Shown here one piece after another: positions 1 to 5,936 of a stretch of DNA of 6,177 nucleotides (position 1 is the stretch's first letter; each line of letters starts with the position of its first letter). Under the pieces are notes generated by a model. It had not been told where the DNA came from, did not search any database, and saw nothing but the letters and a program-made list of their open reading frames with translations. Source of the DNA: an uncultured Selenomonas sp. (lineage in GTDB: Bacteria > Bacillota > Negativicutes > Selenomonadales > Selenomonadaceae); the NCBI GenBank assembly GCA_945494195.1, contig CALYVJ010000120.1, positions 1-6,177 of the forward strand, in the 5' to 3' direction. The position numbers and the translations under genes are program-made.

Positions 1-48
1 GTCAACGAATCCACCACTTTCTCTAGGTTAAAAGTATTACAGTTTTTC

Positions 49-77
49 TTGTAAAATATCGCTGAAATAAGTATAAT
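49..77 (+). promoter_or_regulatory. Candidate sigma-70 type promoter P1 for the metH operon
   Basis: A -35-like TTGTAA (49-54) and a perfect -10 TATAAT (72-77) are separated by exactly 17 bases in AT-rich DNA. Transcription would start near 84, giving a leader of about 160 bases before the first gene, with parS inside it. The -35 box matches the consensus at four of six positions. The assignment is by pattern only. Confidence 0.5.
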
Positions 78-105
78 TGTTACGATAATATTAACTAGAT
101 ATACA
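77..105 (+). promoter_or_regulatory. Candidate second, overlapping promoter P2 for the metH operon
   Basis: TTGTTA (77-82), 17 bases, then TATACA (100-105). Its -35 box begins on the last base of the P1 -10 box, so the two would be used alternatively. Both elements are imperfect and the region is AT-rich, so a chance match is possible. Confidence 0.3.
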
Positions 106-186
106 GTTGTTGCTACCTATTTTCAGCATAAAACTTCGCTTCATTTCACTACTCTATATAATAATATGAAATGACGGAAAAGCCAA

Positions 187-202
187 TGTTTCACGTGAAA
201 CA
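187..202. promoter_or_regulatory. parS: parS centromere site (ParB/Spo0J binding)
   Basis: The bases TGTTTCACGTGAAACA form a perfect 16-bp palindrome that fits the bacterial parS consensus TGTTNCACGTGAAACA known from Bacillus and many other bacteria. The flanking bases extend the symmetry to 20 bp (185-204). ParB (Spo0J) binds such sites, spreads outward, and loads SMC/condensin for chromosome segregation. Chromosomal parS sites usually cluster near the replication origin, so this window is probably origin-proximal (inference). The site lies between the candidate promoters and the first gene of the methionine synthase operon, not inside a coding region. Confidence 0.85.
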
Positions 203-248
203 TTTCTAAAAAAATATTTCTGCCGATGCGCGAAAGGATGTGAAGGAG

Positions 249-929
249 ATGCCGGTCTATAATGCACCGCTTTTGGCCATCGATGCAAAAGAAACCAGAC
301 GATATGCGGGGCTGATGAAAGCCATCGGCTTTGACGAAAGCAAAATCGAGGCAGCTTGCCAAGACGCCCGTCTACTCGCTGCCCCGAAGGGTATCTGGCA
401 AATATACGACTACGACTGCGAAAAACAGGAAATAAAGGCCGAACCGTCCTGCATCCTGCAGGGAACCAAGATTGGCTCCCATCTTGCCGGCTGCGATAAA
501 GTCATTGCCTTAGCGGCCACAGTCGGCGACACCATCGAAGAGACCGTGACCAAGCGCTTTGAAGAAGGTGCGTATGCCGCCTCGGTCTTATTGGACGCAG
601 CCGCAACAACCGCCGTGGAACAGGTTGCCGACGCCATGGAGAAAACCATCCGGCCCAAAGCCGCCGCCAAGGGATATGGTATGCGCTGGCGGTTCAGTCC
701 CGGCTATGGCGACTGGCCCATCGAACAGCAGCCGGAACTCATCCGCCTCACCGGAGCAGAAAATATCGGCCTCCATCTTTCCTCATCGATGATGCTGATT
801 CCCCGGAAAAGCATAACTGCTATCATTGGACTGTACAAGGAAAACAAATCAAGACCAGAAACTGCCACTAACCAGAAAAAAGGCTGTGCAGCCTGCCCTA
901 AGACAGACTGCCCTTCCCGAAATGTATAA
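249..929 (+). CDS. Free-standing methionine synthase reactivation (AdoMet-binding) domain protein
   Basis: This 226-residue cytosolic protein corresponds to the C-terminal activation domain of cobalamin-dependent methionine synthase. That domain binds AdoMet and supports reductive methylation of inactive cob(II)alamin. The motif RFSPGYGDWP (R148 to P157) matches the RxxPGY AdoMet-binding signature of the family. The C-terminus carries C213, C216 and C221 in a CxxC-x4-C arrangement, seen from memory in anaerobe homologues and of unknown role. The next gene is a MetH lacking exactly this domain, and the two are nearly contiguous, so they should act together, as in Thermotoga TM0268/TM0269. Start choice: ATG 249 has AAAGGA (233-238) at 10 bases. 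An in-frame GTG at 240 would add three residues but sits only one base from that Shine-Dalgarno. The partner electron donor is not visible here. Confidence 0.85.
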   Translation: MPVYNAPLLAIDAKETRRYAGLMKAIGFDESKIEAACQDARLLAAPKGIWQIYDYDCEKQEIKAEPSCILQGTKIGSHLAGCDKVIALAATVGDTIEETVTKRFEEGAYAASVLLDAAATTAVEQVADAMEKTIRPKAAAKGYGMRWRFSPGYGDWPIEQQPELIRLTGAENIGLHLSSSMMLIPRKSITAIIGLYKENKSRPETATNQKKGCAACPKTDCPSRNV

Positions 930-933
930 GGAG
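927..933 (+). promoter_or_regulatory. Ribosome binding site of metH overlapping the upstream stop codon
   Basis: TAAGGAG combines the TAA stop of the reactivation gene (927-929) with an AAGGAG Shine-Dalgarno (928-933). A terminating ribosome would therefore sit on the metH initiation site, suggesting translational coupling. The spacing decides the metH start: GTG 935 is one base away, while TTG 944 is ten bases away. Confidence 0.65.
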
Positions 934-943
934 CGTGACCTTT

Positions 944-3316
944 TTGATTCATATTTTCGACGGTGCTATGGGCACCATGCTTCAAGCCGGCGGACTAAAA
1001 CCAGGCGGCTGCCCGGAGCTCATGAATGTGGAAAATCCGGAAGTCGTAAAGAATATCCACCGTGCTTATATCGAGGCAGGTTCCACCATTATCGAAACAA
1101 ACACCTTCGGTGCCAGCGCCTTGAAACTCGACCACTACGGCCTTGCTGACCGCGTAGGCGAACTCAATGCCGCAGCGGTAAAAATCGCCAAAGAAGCTGC
1201 CGCTGGCCGTGCAAAAATAGCAGGATCCATGGGCCCGACGGGCCGTTTTGTCGTCCCGCTGGGGGATTTGGAATTCGAAGCGGCCTACCAGTGCTTTGCA
1301 GAACAAGCCAAAGCCCTGGCAGAGGCAGGAGCAGATTATCTGATTATCGAGACCTGTATCGACATCCAGGAAATGCGTGCCGCCCTGCTGGCGGCCAAGG
1401 ATACCGCCCCCAACATTCCTGTCATCTGCCAGCTTTCCTACAGCGAAGATGGCCGCACGGTAACGGGTACGGACCCGCAGTCAGCAGCCATCATCCTCTC
1501 TGCCATGGGAGCCGATATCATCGGCGTCAACTGTTCCCTGGGACCGGAACAGCTCGTACCGATTGTCCGCACCTTGGCCGAGAACTGCGATGTGCCCATA
1601 AGCGTCCAGCCCAATGCGGGCATGCCCTACTTGGAAAACGGGGAAACCGTATTCCCCATGGGGCCTGAGGATTTTGGCCGTTGGGGTACGAAGCTCCTCG
1701 CTGCTGGCGCCACGTTCCTCGGCGGCTGCTGTGGTACCACCCCGGCCCATATCGCCGCCCTGGCCAATACGCTAAAGGATGCCCATGAACCAGAACGGGC
1801 TGAGCGTCCCAAGCGTCTCTGGCTGGCCAGCCGCAGCAAATCCGTCTGCATCGACAGGGAACTGCCAACACGGCTCATCGGCGAACGCATCAATCCTACC
1901 GGCCGCAAAAAACTGGCAGCCGAAATCCGTGAAGGCTCCTTCCTATCCGTAAAAAAAGAGGCCATCAATCAGGTAAAAGCAGGAGCCCACCTCCTTGATG
2001 TGAATATGGGCGTCGGCGGCATCGACCAGCCTGCTGCCATGAAACACGCCATTACGGAAATATCCCAGCTGACCGATGCCCCGCTGGCAATCGATACCAG
2101 TGATGCCAAGGCACTGGAAGCCGGACTTCGCGCTTACCCGGGCCGGGCCCTCATCAACTCAGTCAGTGCCGAAAAGGACCGCATTGCCGAATTCCTGCCC
2201 CTGGCGAAAAAATACGGCGCAGCTATCCTCTGCCTGCCCATTACCGATGACGGGGTTCCCAAAACGGCGCCAGCCCGTCTGGAAACCATTCGCACCATTA
2301 TCAAGGCCGCCAAGGAACAAGGCCTCGACGACGGCGATTTCCTGCTGGATGCACTGGTCATGACCATTTCGGCAGACGCCAATGCCTGCCAGGAAGTCCT
2401 CCGGACCCTTGCCCTCTATCGCCAGGAACTCGGCTATCCCGCCACCATGGGACTTTCCAATATCTCCTTCGGACTGCCCAACCGCCCCCTCATCAACAGT
2501 ACCTTTTTCACCATGTGTCTGGCCGCCGGCCTCGATGCCCCCATCATGAATCCCTATGACGATTCCATGCAGCAGGCCCTAAAGGCCAGTGCGGCCCTTT
2601 TGGGACACGACCCCAATGGCCTTGCCTTCAGCAAAGACGAAGCCAATCTCAGCGTGCCCAAAAAGGCCGCCGTGGCCAAGGAAACCATCCTGGCCACCCT
2701 GCCGGCCATCAAGCAGGCCGTTATCGAGGGCGAAAAAGACGATGTTGCCCCACTGGTAGAAAAGGCCATCCAAGAGGGCCACAGCGCCAACGAAATCACC
2801 GAACAAGCCCTTACCGCCGCCATGACGGAAATCGGCGAAGATTTCGGTGCTGGCCGCATGTTCCTGCCCCAAGTACTGCTCTCAGCTGAAACCATGCGCG
2901 CAGCCTTCAACAAATTGAAAGAACTGATCCCCGCCAGTGCCAATGCCGAAAACGGTACGGTAGTCATCGCCACCGTCAAAGGCGATGTCCACGACCTGGG
3001 CAAAAACATCACCGGAGCACTGCTGGCCAATAGCGGCTTCAAGCTCATCGACCTGGGCAAAGACGTAGATTCCACCGAAATCGTCAAAGCTGCCATCGAA
3101 AACAAGGCCGATATCGTGGGCCTTTGCGCCTTAATGACCACCACCATGGTCCAAATCGACAAAGTCATCGCTGACCTCAAGGCCGCTGGCTGCCATGCCA
3201 AAGTCATGGTAGGCGGTGCTGCCGTTACCCAAGAATACGCCGACAGTGCCGGTGCCGATGCCTACGCCCCCGACGGAGTCAAAGCCGTTGAACTAGCTAA
3301 AGGACTTGTAAAATAA
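944..3316 (+). CDS. metH: Cobalamin-dependent methionine synthase lacking the activation domain (MetH)
   Basis: This enzyme transfers the methyl group of 5-methyltetrahydrofolate through cobalamin to homocysteine, making methionine. From TTG 944 it has 790 residues. Residues 1-287 form the homocysteine methyltransferase barrel, with DGAMGTML at 6-13 and zinc ligands C197 (GVNCSLGP), C262 and C263 (GGCCGTTP). Residues 305-567 form the pterin-binding barrel, with GERINPTG at 313-320. Residues 578-666 form the helical cap, and 668-790 the cobalamin Rossmann domain with DxHxxG (D681, H683, G686), where the histidine is the lower cobalt ligand. E. coli MetH has about 1227 residues; the missing C-terminal activation domain is the gene just upstream. 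An in-frame GTG at 935 gives 793 residues but is only one base from the Shine-Dalgarno. No frame break or missing key residue was seen. A corrinoid methyltransferase for another thiol is less likely, because all four modules are in MetH order. Confidence 0.93.
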   Translation: MIHIFDGAMGTMLQAGGLKPGGCPELMNVENPEVVKNIHRAYIEAGSTIIETNTFGASALKLDHYGLADRVGELNAAAVKIAKEAAAGRAKIAGSMGPTGRFVVPLGDLEFEAAYQCFAEQAKALAEAGADYLIIETCIDIQEMRAALLAAKDTAPNIPVICQLSYSEDGRTVTGTDPQSAAIILSAMGADIIGVNCSLGPEQLVPIVRTLAENCDVPISVQPNAGMPYLENGETVFPMGPEDFGRWGTKLLAAGATFLGGCCGTTPAHIAALANTLKDAHEPERAERPKRLWLASRSKSVCIDRELPTRLIGERINPTGRKKLAAEIREGSFLSVKKEAINQVKAGAHLLDVNMGVGGIDQPAAMKHAITEISQLTDAPLAIDTSDAKALEAGLRAYPGRALINSVSAEKDRIAEFLPLAKKYGAAILCLPITDDGVPKTAPARLETIRTIIKAAKEQGLDDGDFLLDALVMTISADANACQEVLRTLALYRQELGYPATMGLSNISFGLPNRPLINSTFFTMCLAAGLDAPIMNPYDDSMQQALKASAALLGHDPNGLAFSKDEANLSVPKKAAVAKETILATLPAIKQAVIEGEKDDVAPLVEKAIQEGHSANEITEQALTAAMTEIGEDFGAGRMFLPQVLLSAETMRAAFNKLKELIPASANAENGTVVIATVKGDVHDLGKNITGALLANSGFKLIDLGKDVDSTEIVKAAIENKADIVGLCALMTTTMVQIDKVIADLKAAGCHAKVMVGGAAVTQEYADSAGADAYAPDGVKAVELAKGLVK

Positions 3317-3330
3317 CAGCCCGAACACCA

Positions 3331-3373
3331 AAAGCCCCGATAGCTTCACGAAGCTATCGGGGCTTTCTTTGCC
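3331..3373. terminator. Bidirectional intrinsic terminator between metH and pfkA
   Basis: A 16-bp perfect stem (3331-3346 with 3351-3366, core AGCCCCGATAGCTT) closes on the four-base loop CACG. It is followed on the plus strand by CTTTCTTTG, and on the minus strand the stem ends in a run of Ts. It lies between two convergent stop codons, 14 bases after metH and 11 bases beyond the pfkA stop, so it can serve both genes. Confidence 0.9.
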
Positions 3374-3377
3374 TGTA

Positions 3378-4340
3378 TTAGAACAAAACCTTTGCCAGAT
3401 GCAGGTATTCCGGATCGAGTTTTTTCTTATTATTGACGGAGTCATGCAGGTCGATGGAGACAACGCGGCCCTTACTGAAGCCGAAAACGATGTCCGAAAG
3501 ACCGGAGATGAGAGCCAGAGCAGCCTGCTCGCCGAGCTGGCTGGCACGAACGCGGTCTATGACCGACGGCGAGCCCCCGCGCTGGATATGGCCCAGTACC
3601 GATACACGAGTATCGAGTTCCGTCTTCTTGGCAATGTAATCGCCGATTTCCTGACCACTGCCAGCACCCTCTGCCACTACTACGAGGATATAGCGTTTGC
3701 CCTCCTGATAAGCAGCCTTCATATCTTCACAGATTTTATCAAGATCGAAGGGGGACTCCGGTACGAGGATATACTCTGCACCGCCAGAAATGCCCGAAAC
3801 CAGAGCCAGCCAACCAGAGTTGCGGCCCATTACCTCCATGACAATGACGCGGCGATGTGCCGAAGCCGTATCACGGAGCTTGTTGATGGCATCGATGATG
3901 GTGTTTGCAGCCGTATCGCAGCCAATCGTATAATCAGAACCCCAGACATCGTTATCAATGGTGCCCGGAAGACCTACGATAGGAATACCGGTCTCCTGGG
4001 AAAGCAGCGAAGCACCACGCAGGGAGCCGTCACCACCGATGACGCAAAGGCCCTGGATACCGCGGTCAACCAGATGCTGATAACCGAGCATACGACCTTC
4101 CGGTGTCTTCCAACGCTTGCAGCGGGCCGTTCCCAGGAACGTACCACCACGCTGGATAATATCGCCAACGTCCTTGGACTGCATCTCAAACATATCTTCT
4201 TCAAGCAGACCATGATACCCATCACGGATCCCCCAGACTTTGACCCCCTCATAGAGAGCCGTACGAACAACTGCACGAGCTGCTGCGTTCATTCCCGGGC
4301 TGTCGCCACCGCTGGTCATGACTGCAATGCTTTTTAACAT
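3378..4340 (-). CDS. pfkA: ATP-dependent 6-phosphofructokinase
   Basis: This protein phosphorylates fructose 6-phosphate to fructose 1,6-bisphosphate, the committed step of glycolysis, as a cytosolic homotetramer in this family. Its 320 residues match the usual length of short bacterial PfkA. Visible motifs are TSGGDSPGMN (9-18), GGDGS (102-106), PGTIDND (125-131, catalytic D129), MGR (171-173), E224 and GHIQRGG (250-256). Glycine at position 105 of GGDGS, in place of the aspartate found in pyrophosphate-dependent enzymes, argues for ATP as donor. R22 and R26 correspond to arginines of the ADP/PEP effector site in E. coli PfkA, so allosteric control is likely. ATG 4340 is preceded by AAGGGGG nine bases away. 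The gene stands alone in this orientation; pyruvate kinase, its frequent partner elsewhere, is not next to it. Confidence 0.96.
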   Translation of the reverse strand: MLKSIAVMTSGGDSPGMNAAARAVVRTALYEGVKVWGIRDGYHGLLEEDMFEMQSKDVGDIIQRGGTFLGTARCKRWKTPEGRMLGYQHLVDRGIQGLCVIGGDGSLRGASLLSQETGIPIVGLPGTIDNDVWGSDYTIGCDTAANTIIDAINKLRDTASAHRRVIVMEVMGRNSGWLALVSGISGGAEYILVPESPFDLDKICEDMKAAYQEGKRYILVVVAEGAGSGQEIGDYIAKKTELDTRVSVLGHIQRGGSPSVIDRVRASQLGEQAALALISGLSDIVFGFSKGRVVSIDLHDSVNNKKKLDPEYLHLAKVLF

Positions 4341-4410
4341 AACTGAAGTCCCCCTTGAATATGAGAAATGTGTAACATAGTACGTCTAGTATAAAACCTT
4401 ACTATCCCAT

Positions 4411-4419
4411 ATCATACCA
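4411..4419 (-). promoter_or_regulatory. Candidate extended -10 promoter of pfkA
   Basis: Read on the minus strand, TGG-TATGAT (4419-4411) is an extended -10 element with a five-of-six match to TATAAT. No convincing -35 box lies 16-18 bases upstream, which is tolerated in extended -10 promoters. Transcription would start near 4404, leaving a leader of about 63 bases in which I see no riboswitch. Confidence 0.4.
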
Positions 4420-4509
4420 TAAATCTTGCAAATCTAACAGAGGTTTCGTATAGGATTGTTCGCTAAACTGCAATTTTTTGATTCTATGATTCATTGCCCC
4501 TGTCCCCTC

Positions 4510-4539
4510 TTGACAAACTTGTCCTCTCTATGATAGATT
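4510..4539 (+). promoter_or_regulatory. Candidate promoter of the ZTP riboswitch and AICAR transformylase gene
   Basis: A perfect -35 TTGACA (4510-4515) is followed 18 bases later by TAGATT (4534-4539), a four-of-six -10 box. The predicted start near 4546 falls just before the riboswitch aptamer, which supports the call. The -35 overlaps a short inverted repeat (GACAA-AC-TTGTC, 4512-4523) that could be an operator. Confidence 0.55.
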
Positions 4540-4548
4540 GACGATAGA

Positions 4549-4615
4549 TGCTGTGCAACTGACGGAAGTGGATTACCACAGGGAGCACAGGGAAGAAAAG
4601 CCGACCGTCTGGGCG
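4549..4615 (+). ncRNA. ZTP riboswitch aptamer (pfl motif)
   Basis: The RNA carries the hallmarks of the pfl motif. P1 is CTGTGC (4551-4556) pairing with GCACAG (4585-4590). The conserved AACTGACGG follows, then P2 GTGG/CCAC (4568-4571 with 4576-4579), and GGGAGC before the P1 3' strand. Downstream is the signature CCGTCTGGGC (4605-4614). GACGG (4561-4565) can pair with CCGTC (4605-4609) to form the known pseudoknot. ZTP and ZMP, which build up when 10-formyl-folate runs short, bind this class and turn genes on. The gene downstream encodes the enzyme that uses ZMP (AICAR), the typical context for this riboswitch. The linker between the two aptamer halves is short, with no extra hairpin. Confidence 0.9.
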
Positions 4616-4641
4616 TTGCCTGGATTTGTGTCGGCTTTTTT
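4596..4641 (+). terminator. Riboswitch-controlled intrinsic terminator
   Basis: AAAAGCCGAC (4596-4605) pairs with GTCGGCTTTT (4630-4639) and is followed by a run of six Ts (4636-4641). The 5' arm shares base C4605 with the pseudoknot strand of the ZTP aptamer, and the rest of the conserved CCGTCTGGGC falls in the loop. Terminator and folded aptamer therefore compete: ligand binding should favour read-through into the AICAR transformylase gene. Confidence 0.85.
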
Positions 4642-4673
4642 CGTATATGTTTAAAATAAAGGAGAAACCTGCA

Positions 4674-5846
4674 ATGAATGAAATGGAACTCAAGTATGGC
4701 TGCAATCCGAACCAGAAACCAGCTCGTGTCTTCATGGAAAAGGGCGACCTTCCCTTTACGGTCTTGAATGGCAAACCGGGCTATATCAACCTGCTTGACG
4801 CAATGAACAGCTGGCAGCTGGTTCAGGAGCTCAAAAAGGCCACCGGCCTGCCGGCAGCCGCTTCCTTCAAGCATGTCAGCCCGGCTGGTGCTGCCGTAGC
4901 CGTTCCCCTCTCCGAAACACTGCAGAAAACATATTTCGTTGAGGGCATCGAGCTTTCGCCAGTCGCCACGGCCTACATCCGTGCCCGCGGTGCTGACCGC
5001 ATGTCTTCCTATGGCGATTTTGTTGCCCTGTCCGATGAATGTGATGCCCAGACGGCCTCCTTCCTCAAACGCGAGGTATCCGATGGTATCATCGCCCCGT
5101 CCTACTCCGAAGCGGCACTGGAAATTCTCAAGACGAAGCGCAAGGGCACGTATCTGGTTCTCCAGATGGACCCAAACTACCAGCCAGAAAAAATCGAGAA
5201 AAAACAGGTATTCGGCATTACCTTCGAGCAGCAGCGCAATGAAATTGCGCTGACGGAGGACTGCCTCACGGAAATCCCCACGAAAAACAAAGACATCCCG
5301 GCAGCGGCTAAACGCGATCTGCTGATTTCCCTGATCACGCTTAAATATACCCAGTCCAATTCCGTCTGCTATGCTAAGGATGGGCAGGCCATTGGCATCG
5401 GTGCAGGCCAGCAGTCCCGCGTCCACTGTACGCGCCTTGCCGGCAATAAAGCCGATATCTGGTATCTGCGCCAGGCACCACAGGTTCTCTCCCTGCCTTT
5501 CCGTGACGATGTCCGCCGCCCGGACCGCGACAATGCCATCGACGTCTATGTTGGTGACGAATACATGGACCTGTTAGGCGGTGACAACTGGAAGCGGGTA
5601 TTCACCGAAAAACCACCCGTATTCACCCCGGAGGAAAAAAAGGCCTGGCTGGCTACCCAGACTGGCGTCTCCCTTGGCTCTGACGCCTTCTTCCCCTTCG
5701 GCGACAACATCGAGCGCGCCCACAAAAGCGGTGTCGCCTACGTCGCCCAAGCTGGCGGTTCCATCCGCGACGACAATGTCATCGAGACCTGTGACAAATA
5801 CAACATGGCTATGGCGATGACCCACATCCGCCTGTTCCATCACTGA
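4674..5846 (+). CDS. Single-domain AICAR transformylase (PurH-type, without IMP cyclohydrolase)
   Basis: This 390-residue cytosolic enzyme is predicted to transfer the formyl group of 10-formyltetrahydrofolate to AICAR, giving FAICAR, the next-to-last step of IMP synthesis. It covers only the C-terminal half of the usual bifunctional PurH/ATIC of 510-590 residues; the MGS-like IMP cyclohydrolase domain is absent. Catalytic K66 and H67 lie in SFKHVSPAG. RARGADRMSSYGDF, KYTQSNSV (K224, N229) and GQQSRVH (245-251) follow, then SDAFFPF, and the chain ends in LRLFHH. These blocks resemble human ATIC more than E. coli PurH (from memory). ATG 4674 has AAAGGAG (4658-4664) nine bases upstream; the frame is open to 4626, but that stretch overlaps the riboswitch terminator. 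The gene is alone behind a ZTP riboswitch. A separate IMP cyclohydrolase must exist elsewhere if IMP is made (inference). Confidence 0.93.
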   Translation: MNEMELKYGCNPNQKPARVFMEKGDLPFTVLNGKPGYINLLDAMNSWQLVQELKKATGLPAAASFKHVSPAGAAVAVPLSETLQKTYFVEGIELSPVATAYIRARGADRMSSYGDFVALSDECDAQTASFLKREVSDGIIAPSYSEAALEILKTKRKGTYLVLQMDPNYQPEKIEKKQVFGITFEQQRNEIALTEDCLTEIPTKNKDIPAAAKRDLLISLITLKYTQSNSVCYAKDGQAIGIGAGQQSRVHCTRLAGNKADIWYLRQAPQVLSLPFRDDVRRPDRDNAIDVYVGDEYMDLLGGDNWKRVFTEKPPVFTPEEKKAWLATQTGVSLGSDAFFPFGDNIERAHKSGVAYVAQAGGSIRDDNVIETCDKYNMAMAMTHIRLFHH

Positions 5847-5891
5847 TTTTTACCATTGGTTACCCCATTCTTACATTTACATACACATACA

Positions 5892-5933
5892 AGAAAGAGG
5901 AGCAATATCCAGCTGGATATTGCTCCTCTTTCT
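5892..5933. terminator. Perfect 42-bp palindrome, probable bidirectional terminator
   Basis: Two 21-base arms (5892-5912 and 5913-5933, centred on AGCT) are exact reverse complements with no spacer. The sequence lies 45 bases after the AICAR transformylase stop and 3 bases beyond the stop of the convergent small gene. The 3' arm ends in CTCTTTCT and the opposite strand in CTCTTTCTTGTAT, so the trailing U tracts are broken by C and weaker than normal. Confidence 0.75.
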
Positions 5934-5936
5934 CAT

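Noticed and set aside
1..17. Possible start of a divergent minus-strand gene (GTG at 17 or 14)
   Set aside because: Only four or five codons are visible, the AGAGAAA upstream is a weak ribosome binding site, and no good minus-strand promoter was found. It cannot be called from this window.
1..186. Replication origin (DnaA box cluster) near parS
   Set aside because: The region is AT-rich, but I found no TTATCCACA-type DnaA boxes, so the origin itself is not here.
186..209. Seven-codon upstream frame MFHVKHF over parS as a leader peptide
   Set aside because: The reading comes from the parS sequence itself, the upstream GGAAA is only a weak ribosome binding site, and there is no run of regulatory codons such as Met. 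Coincidence is the simpler explanation.
84..248. S-box or cobalamin riboswitch in the metH leader
   Set aside because: Expected for methionine or B12 genes, but no conserved S-box or B12-box core and no terminator hairpin is present in this AT-rich leader.
141..362. 73-residue minus-strand frame running through parS (contains MFHVKH)
   Set aside because: The FHVK peptide is simply what the parS palindrome encodes in either direction. The frame overlaps the start of the reactivation gene and has no supporting domain.
2554..3207. 217-residue minus-strand open frame inside metH
   Set aside because: It is antisense to the conserved cap and cobalamin domains of metH. The low-complexity serine/alanine/methionine-rich product is typical of a shadow of GC-rich codons.
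3369..4337. 322-residue plus-strand open frame opposite pfkA
   Set aside because: It is the antisense shadow of pfkA, whose complete motif set settles the coding strand. The shadow has no recognisable domain and no ribosome binding site, and it starts inside the convergent intergenic region.
4491..5426. 311-residue minus-strand open frame over the riboswitch and AICAR transformylase gene
   Set aside because: It runs antisense through the ZTP aptamer, terminator and conserved AICAR transformylase codons. The translated sequence shows no family features.
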